A stretch of 64,000 nucleotides of DNA from Polyangiaceae bacterium (GTDB lineage: Bacteria > Myxococcota_A > Polyangia > Polyangiales > Polyangiaceae). The notes beneath the pieces were generated by a model. It did no database searches. It worked only from the letters and a program-made list of their open reading frames with translations, and was not told where the DNA came from. Shown piece by piece: positions 47,711 through 58,128 of this stretch (position 1 is its first letter; every line of letters begins with the position of its first letter). The position numbers were made by a program, and so were the translations under genes. The stretch covers positions 62,001-126,000 of the forward strand of contig JAHBVY010000007.1 in NCBI GenBank assembly GCA_019637265.1, in the 5' to 3' direction.

Positions 47711-49367
47711 AGTAGCCATCGGTGTCGTGCGCCGCGGGGTGCAGCCGGAGCTGCTCCTGCTCAGGGCCGAGCCAGGGGAGCCAACGCGACGCGAAGGGGC
47801 GCGGCGTGAGCACGTCTCGAACGCTCGCGAGCACCGCCTCGGCCTCCGCCTCGAGCACGCTGCACACGGCGTACACCAGCACCCCACCGGGGCGCAGGCG
47901 CGTGGCCGCGTTGCGTAAGATGGACGCCTGGAGCGCGCCCATGCGCGCTGGATCGTCAGGCTGCAGCCGCTCGGCGATCTCCGGGCGACGCCGTAAGGTG
48001 CCGGTGCCGGTGCACGGCGCGTCCACCAGCACCCGATCGAAGCCCGCCGGGAGCTCCCCCACCCCCACGCTCAAGTCCACCAGCGCGGTGCGCGGCGCCG
48101 GGAGCCCGAGCCGCCTGAGCTCCGCCTGGAGCGCGCGCAACTTGCCCGCGTGCACGTCGCTCGCCCACAGCTCCCCGGCGCCCGCCATCAAGTCCGCGAG
48201 CAGGCTCGTCTTCTGCCCACGACCCGCGCACGCATCGAGCACTCGCTCCCCCGGCTCCGGGGCGAGCGCCAGCGCGATCACCTGCGCGCCCTCCTCCTGC
48301 ACCACGAACTGCCCCTCGGCGTAGCCCGGCAGGCGCCGCAAATCCCCCGCGCGCGGCGGGCGGCGCGCGAGCGGCGACACACGGCCGCGCGGCGCCGCCG
48401 CGAGCCACTCGGCCTGCTCCCCAGGTGAGACCCGAAGCCGCAGCGACGGCGCGCCCAACCCGGCGCTCACCGACCGCGCCTCATCCGTCAGCTCACCCAA
48501 CTCAGCTACCGCGCCTCCGTCCGTCAGCCCGTCTGACTCACCCGTAGCACCAGTCTGCTCATCTGGCGAATCGGCTCCCAGAGCCACCCCCTCATCAGTC
48601 AGTTTACCTGACGAATCGACTCCTAAAGCCTCATCAGTCAGTTCACCTGACTTAACCGCGGCGCCACGACCCGGCGGCGCCACCAGCGCCCTCGCTCCGG
48701 CCTCCCCCACGGCGGCGACCAGCGCCTCACGCAGCCACGGCGCCAGGGAGTCGAACGCCGCCAGCGAAGCGTCCAGCCGAGGCCGCTCCGCCAGCCGGCG
48801 CAACACGGCGTTCACGAAGCCACCCACCCGCGCGCCGCGCGCCGCGCGCGCCGCCGACACCGCGTGATCCACCGCGGCGTGCGCCGGCACCCGCTCGAGC
48901 ACCAGCAGCTGATAGGCCGCCACCAACAAATGCCCCATCAGCACGTGGTCCCGCGCTGGGAGCTTGCTCGCCAAGCGCTCGAGCTCGCGGCGCAGCGCCC
49001 CTTGAAGCCGCAGCGCCCCGTAGCAGAGCTCCGTCGCCAGCGCGCGATCCCGCGCGCCGAGCCGAGGCAGCGCCAGGAGCTCCGCGTCCAGCGCCGCCGA
49101 AGCGAACGCGCCATCGCGCAGCACCCGCGTGACCACCCGCGCCGCCACGTCCCGCGCGCCCTCCGCGCGCGGCGCAGCCTGGGAGGCGCCGCGCGCTTTT
49201 TTCCCTACGGGATCACCACCACCCTCCTCACGCGGTGCTCCGCGGCGTCGCTCAGCGGCGCCAGGATTTCGACGTTTCCCGGCGGAATCATTCGCCGCAC
49301 GTGGCGGCGAGGCGCCGCGCGCCTTGCCCCTCCCGGAGCCACCACCCGCCTGAGGCTTCGTCGTCAT
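47685..49367 (-). CDS. rsmB: 16S rRNA (cytosine967-C5)-methyltransferase RsmB with a repeat-derived insert
   Basis: 560 aa versus about 430 usual. The first ~70 residues are a basic low-complexity extension. A NusB-like domain follows (about 72-200), then an insert of about 60 residues near 235-300 made of LTDE-type repeats, then the Rossmann methyltransferase with 'VLDACAGRGQKTSLLADLM', 'VLVDAPCTGTGTLRRRPEI' and 'YAVCSVLEAEAE' (both catalytic Cys present). The insert is encoded by GTCAG...CTGAC palindromes (48484-48655). The ATG overlaps the rseP stop by 4 nt, so they are coupled. Confidence 0.92.
   Translation of the reverse strand: MTTKPQAGGGSGRGKARGASPPRAANDSAGKRRNPGAAERRRGAPREEGGGDPVGKKARGASQAAPRAEGARDVAARVVTRVLRDGAFASAALDAELLALPRLGARDRALATELCYGALRLQGALRRELERLASKLPARDHVLMGHLLVAAYQLLVLERVPAHAAVDHAVSAARAARGARVGGFVNAVLRRLAERPRLDASLAAFDSLAPWLREALVAAVGEAGARALVAPPGRGAAVKSGELTDEALGVDSSGKLTDEGVALGADSPDEQTGATGESDGLTDGGAVAELGELTDEARSVSAGLGAPSLRLRVSPGEQAEWLAAAPRGRVSPLARRPPRAGDLRRLPGYAEGQFVVQEEGAQVIALALAPEPGERVLDACAGRGQKTSLLADLMAGAGELWASDVHAGKLRALQAELRRLGLPAPRTALVDLSVGVGELPAGFDRVLVDAPCTGTGTLRRRPEIAERLQPDDPARMGALQASILRNAATRLRPGGVLVYAVCSVLEAEAEAVLASVRDVLTPRPFASRWLPWLGPEQEQLRLHPAAHDTDGYFIACLTLR
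48484..48655. repeat. in-frame GTCAG...CTGAC palindromes inside rsmB
   Basis: Copies include CATCAGTCAGTTTACCTGAC near 48592 and CATCAGTCAGTTCACCTGAC near 48630, plus decayed versions near 48484, 48521 and 48556. The clearest unit is about 39 bp. They keep the reading frame and encode LTDE-like peptides between two RsmB domains. Confidence 0.8.
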
Positions 49368-51040
49368 CCGACGAGCCCCTTCACCTCGCTCACGATCACG
49401 TCCCAGCGCTTCTCCACGTCGTTCTTGAAGGCGACCGCCATCAGCAAGAGGAGCACCGCCATCCCCAAAATGTGCGCTACCTCCCTCACCCGGAGCGGCA
49501 AAGGCCGGCGCAGCACCCCCTCGATGGTGAAGAAGAGCAGGTGCCCACCGTCGAGCACCGGGATCGGTAAGAGGTTGATCAGCCCCAGGTTGATGCTCAA
49601 GAAGGCCATCACCCAGATGAAGTAGTCCGCGCCCTTACGCCGCTCCTGGCCCGCCACCTCATAAATCGTGATGGGCCCTGACAAACTATCGAAGCTGAGC
49701 CTGCCCTGCACCAGGCGCACCATCGCCACCACCGTGAAGCGGGCCACCTTCACCGTCTCGTCCACCGCCTTGCTCAGCGCGTAGCGGATCGGCCGTGGGT
49801 GCTCCACGCGCTCCTCCGGGGCGTAGGGCACCCAGTGCTGCACCCGCAGCACGTAGCGCGCGAACGTCTGCCCGTGTTGATCGGTGAAGTCCTCCCGCCG
49901 CATCTGGAAGGTGCCGGAGGCGACGCGCCCGTCGCGCGCCGAGAGGTACTCGATGCGATGCGGGCGATCGGGCTCCCTCAGCACGCGCTCACGGAAGGTG
50001 GACCACGCCGGCACGTCCTCCCCATCGAGCCGCACGATCTTGTCGCCCGGCCGCAGGCCGGCTTTGTAAAGGTAGCTGTCTTCCGGGACGTGCGCCGCGT
50101 ACAGGTCGGCGGTCTCGATGCCGGTGCGCGACAGCACGTCGGTGCCGTTCGGGTCGGGGGTGAGCGCCACCACGCCGGAGTCGTAGACCGCCATCTCCGC
50201 GAGGCCGCCCAGCGCGCCCGAGAGGATGATGGGGCGCATGTAGGTGACGGGCACCGTCTGCTCCGTGGCCTCGCTCAGCGCCGCCTCGAGATCCATGTAG
50301 CGGCGCACCGGCACGCCGGCCACGTGGGTCACCAAGTCGAAGGTGCGCAGGCCCGCGCGGTGCGCCGGGCTCCCTGGCTCCGGCACACCGATGACCGGCG
50401 CCGGTGAGCTCGGGCCGATCCCCACGGTGCCGAAGCGCTCCACCATGTCGAGCTCACCGCGCTCGAGCGTCTCCTCCGCGAGCACCTCCACGTCGATGTG
50501 CTTGTTGTCGCGGAACACCTTGAACCGCAGCACCTTGCCCGGGTTGTTGTGGATGATGCGGCGGATCTCGTCGAAGGTGCCGACCTCCTCTCCATCCACC
50601 GCCATGATGCGATCACCCGGACGCAGCTTGCCTTCCGCGGAGTGCCCCGGCAGCACCACGCCCACCGTCGGCGGCAGGAACGGCCCGGCGCTCACGAACA
50701 CCGAGAAGTAGAGCAGCACCGGGAACAGCAGGTTCATCACCGGCCCCGCCAACACCACCAAGATGCGCTTGTAGAGCGCGAGCGACTCGAAGGTGCGCCC
50801 ACGGTCCTCCGGGAGGACGATGTCGTTCTTCGTCGCCTCCAGCATCCGCACGTAGCCGCCGAGCGGGATGAGGCCAATGCAATACTCGGTCTCCCGGCCG
50901 CGGATCCGTAAGATCTTCGGACCAAAGCCGAGGCTGAAGGTGATGACCTTCACCCCGAACGCCTTGGCGAACAGGAAGTGCCCCAGCTCGTGGACGAAGA
51001 TCAGCGGGCTGACCAGGACAATGAGATAGACGAGATCCAT
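49364..51040 (-). CDS. rseP: site-2 zinc metalloprotease RseP
   Basis: 558 aa. The zinc motif HELGH (His17-His21) sits in the first membrane helix, and the second motif 'NLLPIPVLDGGH' is near residues 490-502. Two or more PDZ domains lie between ('TVGVVLPGHSAEGKLRPGDR', 'AGLRTFDLVTHVAG', 'AGLRPGDKIVRLDGED'). RseP cleaves anti-sigma factors and leftover signal peptides within the membrane. It is longer than the ~450-residue E. coli enzyme, with an extra PDZ-like segment. Coupled to rsmB by overlap. Confidence 0.93.
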   Translation of the reverse strand: MDLVYLIVLVSPLIFVHELGHFLFAKAFGVKVITFSLGFGPKILRIRGRETEYCIGLIPLGGYVRMLEATKNDIVLPEDRGRTFESLALYKRILVVLAGPVMNLLFPVLLYFSVFVSAGPFLPPTVGVVLPGHSAEGKLRPGDRIMAVDGEEVGTFDEIRRIIHNNPGKVLRFKVFRDNKHIDVEVLAEETLERGELDMVERFGTVGIGPSSPAPVIGVPEPGSPAHRAGLRTFDLVTHVAGVPVRRYMDLEAALSEATEQTVPVTYMRPIILSGALGGLAEMAVYDSGVVALTPDPNGTDVLSRTGIETADLYAAHVPEDSYLYKAGLRPGDKIVRLDGEDVPAWSTFRERVLREPDRPHRIEYLSARDGRVASGTFQMRREDFTDQHGQTFARYVLRVQHWVPYAPEERVEHPRPIRYALSKAVDETVKVARFTVVAMVRLVQGRLSFDSLSGPITIYEVAGQERRKGADYFIWVMAFLSINLGLINLLPIPVLDGGHLLFFTIEGVLRRPLPLRVREVAHILGMAVLLLLMAVAFKNDVEKRWDVIVSEVKGLVG

Positions 51041-51110
51041 GCCCGAGGGTCCCTGGGGACTAGCACAGGCTCGCTAACGCGCCGATCTGTTTGCCGCGCG
51101 GCACATGGAC

Positions 51111-51116
51111 TACGCT
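51111..51116 (+). promoter_or_regulatory. -10-like box TACGCT before the thioesterase gene
   Basis: TACGCT lies 8 nt before the ATG at 51125. The gene is divergent from rseP with an 84-bp gap. Confidence 0.4.
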
Positions 51117-51124
51117 CCTCCGCC

Positions 51125-51616
51125 ATGGAAGCCCATGGTAAGCCGCCTCGCGCGAGCCGCGTGAGCGTGAGCCAGCTGATGTTGCCGGAGCACGCCAACG
51201 CCTGGGGCAAGGTGCACGGCGGGCTGATCATGAAGCTGGTGGACGAGTGCGGCGGCATCGCCGCCATGCGCCACGCGCAGCGCCCCTGCGTGACGGTGGC
51301 CATCGACTCGATGACGTTCCAGTCCGCGGTGGAGGTGGGGCAGGTGCTGTGCTGCGACGCGCTGATCACCTACGTCGGCCGCACCGCGATCGAGATCACG
51401 GTGGAGGTGCACGCGGAGGATCCCATCGCCGGCTGCGTCACCCACACCAACACCGCGCAGGTGGTGTACGTCGCCATCGACGACGCCGGGCGCCCCACCC
51501 GCGTCCCCGATCTCCTGCTGGAGACCGACGAGGACCGCGCCCGCTGGGAGACAGGGAAGCAGCGCCAAGAAGCCCGAGTTGCCGCACGGAAACAAGCCAA
51601 GCGCGCCGGGCGCTGA
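51125..51616 (+). CDS. acyl-CoA thioesterase, hotdog fold
   Basis: 163 aa from ATG 51125. 'VSQLMLPEHANAWGKVHGG' followed by 'LIMKLVDECGGIAAMRHA' is the N-terminal half of a hotdog acyl-CoA thioesterase of the BACH/YciA type, with the catalytic-region Asn/Asp (HANAWGKVHGG and VDECGG). 'VTVAIDSMTFQSAVEVGQVL' follows. It hydrolyses acyl-CoA to free acid and CoA. The C-terminus is a basic Arg/Lys/Ala helix. Confidence 0.88.
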   Translation: MEAHGKPPRASRVSVSQLMLPEHANAWGKVHGGLIMKLVDECGGIAAMRHAQRPCVTVAIDSMTFQSAVEVGQVLCCDALITYVGRTAIEITVEVHAEDPIAGCVTHTNTAQVVYVAIDDAGRPTRVPDLLLETDEDRARWETGKQRQEARVAARKQAKRAGR

Positions 51617-51900
51617 GCGACACCACGCGCGATTCAAGCTGGCTGGTGAGGTCGATGCCGCTCGCGCATCGGATCAGCCCGTGGATTTTCGGGTTTGGGG
51701 GGTTCGTAGCGTCGTGGCGGCGCGGAGCGGCGCTAGAGGCGCCGCATGCACTAGGAGGTCTGCGTAGGGGCGGCCCCCCGTGGCCGCCCTAACGAGCGCC
51801 GCGCGGTGCGCTGCGAGAGGCCCCGGTTGTCCGCGTAGGGGCGGCCCCCCGTGGCCGCCCTAACCCTTGCGCGCGGCGCCTCGAGCGCTACATCGCGCGG
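51617..51900. other. intergenic region with repeat hairpins
   Basis: It holds a G-rich remnant of the dispersed element (GGGTTTGGGGGGTT at 51691) and two GTAGGGGCGGCCC hairpins. No gene seen. Confidence 0.55.
51764..51864. repeat. two identical GTAGGGGCGGCCCCCCGTGG hairpins
   Basis: Identical 30-bp copies lie at 51764-51793 and 51835-51864. GGGCGGCC pairs with GGCCGCCC around CCCCGT. The same plan, with CAGG in place of CGGC, is used in the array next to rsmB at 47522. Confidence 0.85.
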
Positions 51901-52233
51901 GTGCGAGGCGAATTGCAGATCGTGCTGACGAGCCTGGTCGCGCGCACCGAGGCGGAGCTGAGCCTGAGCCAGGTGGCTGAGGCGCTCGGAGACCTCGCGG
52001 TGAGCCACGAAGACATCGACTGGCTGATCGGCGAGCTCGAAGCGCGCGGCTTCACGGTGGACGTCCCGGGTGGCGTCGGCGGCATCGAAGCGCTCCGCCG
52101 CGTGCTGAGCAGCGCGCGGGCGTTGAAGGGCCAAGGTGAGCGCGCCACGCTGCCGCGGATCTGCGAGCACAGCGGGCTGAGCCGCGAAGCGGCGCTCCGC
52201 GGCCTCGCGCTCGCGCGCGTGCTCGGGCGCTGA
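51901..52233 (+). CDS. small protein with a sigma-70 region 1.1-like domain
   Basis: 110 aa, GTG start, six nt after a TACATC box. Residues about 7-52 ('VLTSLVARTEAELSLSQVAE', 'HEDIDWLIGELEARGFTVDV') resemble region 1.1 of primary sigma factors: a short helical domain ending in the I-D-x-L-x-x-x-L-x-x-x-G-I-x-V pattern. No DNA-binding sigma regions follow; residues 60-110 are another small helical segment. It might bind RNA polymerase or DNA as region 1.1 does, but that is inference; it may equally be a generic winged-helix-like fold. Confidence 0.55.
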   Translation: MRGELQIVLTSLVARTEAELSLSQVAEALGDLAVSHEDIDWLIGELEARGFTVDVPGGVGGIEALRRVLSSARALKGQGERATLPRICEHSGLSREAALRGLALARVLGR

Positions 52234-52403
52234 CGAGCAGCCACGGGCACCGCTCGACGCACCCCCCGAACACCAGCCGCTCAGGGCACCCTCTGACAGC
52301 GACGCTCGCCCCAAACGCGAGCGACACCGAGCGCCGCGCGGCGTGAGCCAACCCCCTGCCCTGCCCCCCAAGGGCGCAGTCCCCTGCGCCCCACCTCACC
52401 TCA

Positions 52404-52518
52404 CGACATCAGGCGCACTGACTTCATATCTCACGACGCCGCAAAGCACACACATCAGGCACGCTGACTTCATGCTCCACGACACCGAGAAGCGCCTACA
52501 TCAGGTGCGCTGACGTCA
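52404..52518. repeat. 46-bp tandem repeat with CATCAGG...CTGACTTCA, three copies
   Basis: CATCAGGCGCACTGACTTCA at 52407, CATCAGGCACGCTGACTTCA at 52453 and CATCAGGTGCGCTGACGTCA at 52499 are spaced 46 bp. The array lies at the 3' end of the minus-strand cNMP-binding gene; the last copy runs into its stop codon region. Confidence 0.8.
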
Positions 52519-53379
52519 CAGCACGACGTCGAGCATCTGGAGCCGCGTCAGGTGCCGCTCCAGCGCCCCGGCGTAGTCGTCGATCAGCGGATCCAAGTCG
52601 ACCACCACCTCGGCCTCCGTCACGGCGTCCACCGCGCCGGAGAGCGGCAGCTCCAGATCGGGCGCCGCCAGCACCCCGGTGAAGCTGTCCCCCACCGCGA
52701 GGCTCACCTGCCCGCGCTCGAACACCAGGCGCTCGTTGCTGATGGCGCGCACCGCGTGCTCACCGTCGTTCAGCCGCACGCGGGTGGGCAGCGCCGGGCT
52801 CGGCTCCACCACGTAGTGCCCCTTCTTGTTCTGCTCGATGAGCGCGTCGATCTCCTCGAACAGCTGATCGTGGAGCGGCGTGTCCTCGCTCTCGAGCAGC
52901 GCCTCGCGCATGCGCTTCATCGCCTTCTGCGTGACGATCAGGTTGCTGCGCATCTCCTCCAGCCGCCGCTGATCGCGCCGCACCTTCGCCGCCACCAGCG
53001 TGAGCAGGTTGTAGTGGAACGGGAAGGCCACGTCCCCGTGCTGCTCGAAGAAGTCCATCAGACTGTCCAAGCTCGCGCCGAGCAGCACCGCGCGCGTCTT
53101 CGCTCGCGCCGCCATGCTGCGAGGGCCCCGCGTCACCGCGCCCAGCTCACCCAGCGGCGCCACCGGCCTCAGCACGAAGACCTCCGCCTCCCCATCGAGC
53201 AGCGACACCTCCCCCTCGATCAGCAGCTCGAAGCGCTCCGACACCGCGCCGGCACGGAACACCCACTCCCCCGCTTCGACGGTGCGCGTCTCGAAGGCCT
53301 GAAGCAGCTCCGCGAGGTGCGCTTCGGTGATGTCAGCGAACAGGGGCAAGCGCCGCAGCTCGGCGGGGGCAACAGTCAT
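52516..53379 (-). CDS. cyclic-nucleotide-binding-domain protein
   Basis: 287 aa from the ATG at 53379. GGAG lies 8 nt before it, while the ATG at 53388 directly abuts the GGAG, so the later start is favoured. Residues about 1-115 are a cNMP-binding (CAP-like) domain ('LRRLPLFADITEAHLAELLQ', 'GEWVFRAGAVSERFELLIEG', 'PLGELGAVTRGPRSMAARA'). A helical region follows (about 120-190), and then a PilZ-like or barrel domain ('PALPTRVRLNDGEHAVRAIS', 'FTGVLAAPDLELPLSG'). No helix-turn-helix is evident, so it is probably not a CRP transcription factor but a sensor or adaptor. Confidence 0.75.
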   Translation of the reverse strand: MTVAPAELRRLPLFADITEAHLAELLQAFETRTVEAGEWVFRAGAVSERFELLIEGEVSLLDGEAEVFVLRPVAPLGELGAVTRGPRSMAARAKTRAVLLGASLDSLMDFFEQHGDVAFPFHYNLLTLVAAKVRRDQRRLEEMRSNLIVTQKAMKRMREALLESEDTPLHDQLFEEIDALIEQNKKGHYVVEPSPALPTRVRLNDGEHAVRAISNERLVFERGQVSLAVGDSFTGVLAAPDLELPLSGAVDAVTEAEVVVDLDPLIDDYAGALERHLTRLQMLDVVL

Positions 53380-53388
53380 CTCAGTCAT

Positions 53389-53885
53389 CTCCAGGGTTTG
53401 GGGGCTCGGCGGCGCCACGAAGCACCAAGCCAGCCCACGTGACGGGAGGCTACCCGCGGGGCGCCCCCCTGCGCCAGCCATCGCCGCGCGCTGCGCGTCG
53501 CTCTGCCGCCTCGATGACGACGGCGCTCCCAGGCGAGTGGGTTGGAGGGTTGGGGGTTGGACGGCACCGCGCCATCCACCCCACCGCGCGCCCGCGATCC
53601 GAGGCGCTGAGCTTCCGTTGTGAGCGGATCCTGGGAGCGACGCTCGCGGATGCCAAACGGCTGACGCTGCCCGCCGGGGCTGGCATGGCCCGCCGCGTGG
53701 TACTAGCCTCGCGGCAGCCGGGCTCACCCCGCGCGCGCCCCGAAGCGGCGCTCGACGCGAGAAAATGTCGCCCGGCGGAGCACCTGGCCCGGCGCGCGAC
53801 GCTCGCCACGCCACCCCACGCGACCGTATCAAAGAGCAAGCTGCTTGGTCTCGCCGAGGACGAGGACTAGAGGAGCGGAGACATC
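53389..53885. other. 497-bp gap before secA with dispersed repeats
   Basis: Two parts of the dispersed element are present: GGGTTTGGGGGCTCGGC at 53394 and a full reverse copy at 53548-53573. Open frames exist here but none has coding character. The final 100 bp should contain the secA promoter; GAGCGGAG precedes the secA start. Confidence 0.6.
53548..53573. repeat. dispersed repeat, reverse copy
   Basis: GGTTGGGGGTTGGACGGCAC followed by CGCGCC is a complete reverse copy of the GGTGCCGTCCAACCCCCAA element. Confidence 0.75.
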
Positions 53886-56800
53886 ATGCTGACCTGGGTA
53901 GCGAAGAAGTTGTTCGGCACGGCAAACGACCGCGCCATCAAGAAGATTCAGCCACGCGTGGAGGCCATCAACGCCCTCGAGCCCGCGATGAAGAAGCTGA
54001 GCGACGCGGAGCTCAAGGCGAAGACCGCCGAGTTCAAGCAGCGGCTCGACAACGGGGCCACGCTGGACGACCTCCTGGTGGAGGCCTTCGCCGTGTGCCG
54101 CGAGGGCGGGCGCCGCGCGCTGAAGATGCGCCACTACGACGTCCAGCTGATGGGCGGCATGGTGCTCCACTCCGGGGCCATCGCCGAGATGAAGACCGGC
54201 GAGGGTAAGACGCTGGTGGCGACGCTGCCCATCTACCTCAACGCGCTCGAGGGCAAGGGCGTGCACTTGGTCACGGTCAATGACTACCTCGCCACCCGCG
54301 ACGCGGAGTGGATGGGGCGGCTCTACAATTTCCTGGACCTCTCCATCGGCACCATCGTCAACCAGCAGAGCGACGCCGAGAAGCGCCGCTCCTACAAGTG
54401 CGACATCTGCTACGGGCAGAACAACGAGTTCGGCTTCGACTACCTGCGGGACAACATGAAGTTCTCCGCGCTGGACTACGCCCAGCGCCCGCTGAACTAC
54501 GCCATCGTGGACGAGGTGGACTCGATCCTCATCGACGAGGCGCGCACGCCGCTCATCATCAGCGGCGCCCAGGAGAACGCCAGCGACAAGTACCGCGTGC
54601 TGAACGAGATCATGCCGCGGCTGCGCATGGATGAGCACTACATCGTGGACGAGAAGGGCTGGAGCGTCAGCCTCACTGACGATGGCGTGGACCTGGCGCA
54701 GCGCCTGATCGGCGTCAGCAACCTGTACGACCCGACCAACCTGGAGACGCTGCACATCCTGAACCAGCTGCTCCGCGCCCACACGCTGTACAAGCGCGAT
54801 CAGCACTACATGGTGAGCCGCGACGGCAAGGTGCTCATCATCGACGAGTTCACCGGCCGCGTGCTCGCAGGGCGGCGCTGGAGCGACGGCCTGCACCAGG
54901 CGGTGGAGGCCAAGGAGAACGTGCCGATTCAGGAAGAGAGTCGCACCATGGCGACCATCACCTTCCAGAACCTGTTCCGGCTCTACAAGAAGCTCGCCGG
55001 CATGACCGGCACCGCCCAGACGGAGGCGGCGGAGTTTCACGCGACGTACAAGCTGGAGGCGGTGGCCGTCCCCACCAACAAGCCGATCCTCCGGGTGGAT
55101 GACGAGGACGTCGTCTACAAGACGGAGCGCGAGAAGTTCACCGCCGTCATCAACGAGATCATCGAATACTCGGAGGCGGGGCGCCCGGTGTTGGTCGGCA
55201 CCACCAGCGTCGAGAAGAGCGGCGCCATCAGCCGCATCTTGAAGAAGAAGAAGGTGGAGCACCACGTGCTCAACGCCAAGCACCACGAGAACGAGGCCTA
55301 CGTGGTGGCGCAGGCGGGGCGCCGCGGCGCCATCACCGTGAGCACCAACATGGCCGGCCGCGGCACGGACATCTTGCTCGGCGGCAACCCGGAGATGCTG
55401 GCGCGCCTGGAGTTCAAGGAGAAGGGGCGGGAGCCTGACGTCGAGCCGGAGGAGTTCGCCGAGCTGGTGAAGCGCTATGAGCGCGAGTGCAAGGTGGAGC
55501 ACGACGACGTGCAGGAGCTCGGCGGCCTGCACATCATCGGCACCGAGCGCCATGAGTCGCGCCGCATCGACAACCAGCTGCGCGGCCGCGCCGGCCGCCA
55601 GGGTGACCCGGGCTCCAGCCGGTTCTACCTCTCGCTGGAGGACGACCTGATGCGCATCTTCGCGGGGGACCGCGTGAAGACGCTGATGGACCGCATGGGC
55701 ATGCCGGATGACGAGCCCATCGAGCACCCCTGGGTGACGAAGAGCGTGGAGAACGCGCAGCGCAAGGTGGAGGAGCGCAACTTCGACATCCGCAAGAACG
55801 TCCTCGAGTACGACGACGTGATGAACGCGCAGCGCAAGACGGTGTACAGCCTGCGCCAGCAGCTCCTGCTCGGCCGCTACGAGCCAGAGGAGCTGGATGA
55901 GCTGGGCAAGCCCACGGGTAAGCCGCGCGCGGTGCCGCTGGACGAGTCGATCACCGCCAAGATTGAGCCGGTGGTGGCGCAGCTCGTGAATATGTTCGCG
56001 GACGAGCCGCTCCAGACCTTGGACAAGGACGACACGCCGCGCCCCCCCAAGCGCAAGGAGCTGAAGAAGGTCAAGGCGCTGGTCGAGCTCGAGTCGCTCC
56101 AGCACGAGATCTACCAGATGTGGGGCGTGAAGCTCGACATCGAGGGCCCCGACGCGAAGAAGCGCGCCCCGGTGGAGACCTACGACGAGATCGTGGCGCT
56201 GGTGAGCGCTGGTCTCAGCGAGCAGCGTGAGCGCTTCCTCGACCTGCTCGACCGCGTGGTGAGCGCCATCGTGGAGGAGAGCTGCCCGCCCAACCGCCAG
56301 CCGGAGGACTGGGACTGGAAGGGCATCGAGCAGGCGTTCCGGGAGCACTTCAAGGTCGAGCTCGACATCGACCTCACCCAGTACAGCGACGTGGAGACGC
56401 TGGTGCAGGTGCTCTACGAGCGCGCGGAGAAGGAGTACCTGAGCCGCGAGGAGAGCATGGGCGTGGAGACCACGCTGCGCCTGTTCCGCCACCTGTACCT
56501 CGAGGAGATCGACCGCGCTTGGGTCGAGCACCTGTCCAACATGGAGCACCTGCGCGACGGCATCGGGCTCCGCGGCTACGGCCAGCGCGATCCGAAGAAC
56601 GAGTACAAGAAGGAGGGCTACGACCTCTTCGTCAACATGATGGCGCGCGTGTCGAGCAGCGTGCTGGAGCGCGTGTTCAAGGCGCACATCCAGCGCACGG
56701 AGCAGCTCGCCCAGATGGAAGCCGAGGCGGAGCGGCGCCATCAAGCAGAGCTGGAGGCCGCCGTGGCGCGCCACTTGGGTGAAGCGGGCGGTGAGGGCGA

Positions 56801-56919
56801 GGGCGCCGCGCCGGTGCCGCCCCCCGCCGCCGCCGCCCCCAAGATCGGCCGCAACGACCTGTGCCCCTGCGGCTCGGGCAAGAAGTTCAAGAAGTGCCAC
56901 GGCGCGGCGCTCGAGGACG

Positions 56920-56942
<23 letters not shown>
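53886..56942 (+). CDS. secA: preprotein translocase ATPase SecA
   Basis: 1018 aa. '[17 protein letters not shown]' holds Walker A (MKTGEGKT near 103-110) and '[20 protein letters not shown]' the DEVD box. '[20 protein letters not shown]', '[10 protein letters not shown]' and '[16 protein letters not shown]' are conserved helicase motifs. The C-terminal linker is Ala/Pro-rich and ends with the zinc/SecB site '[13 protein letters not shown]'. SecA drives protein export through SecYEG. A GGAG ribosome site precedes the ATG. Its tail overlaps the next gene by 23 nt. Confidence 0.97.
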
Positions 56943-58110
<1,168 letters not shown>

Positions 58111-58128
58111 CAGTACGGGGGACTGACG

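Noticed and set aside
52516-53379. CRP/FNR-type transcription factor
   Set aside because: The cNMP-binding domain is clear, but there is no helix-turn-helix domain after it.
53439-53870. Candidate gene of 143 codons upstream of secA
   Set aside because: It contains a dispersed repeat, is Arg/Pro/Ala-rich in shadow style and has no ribosome site or motif.
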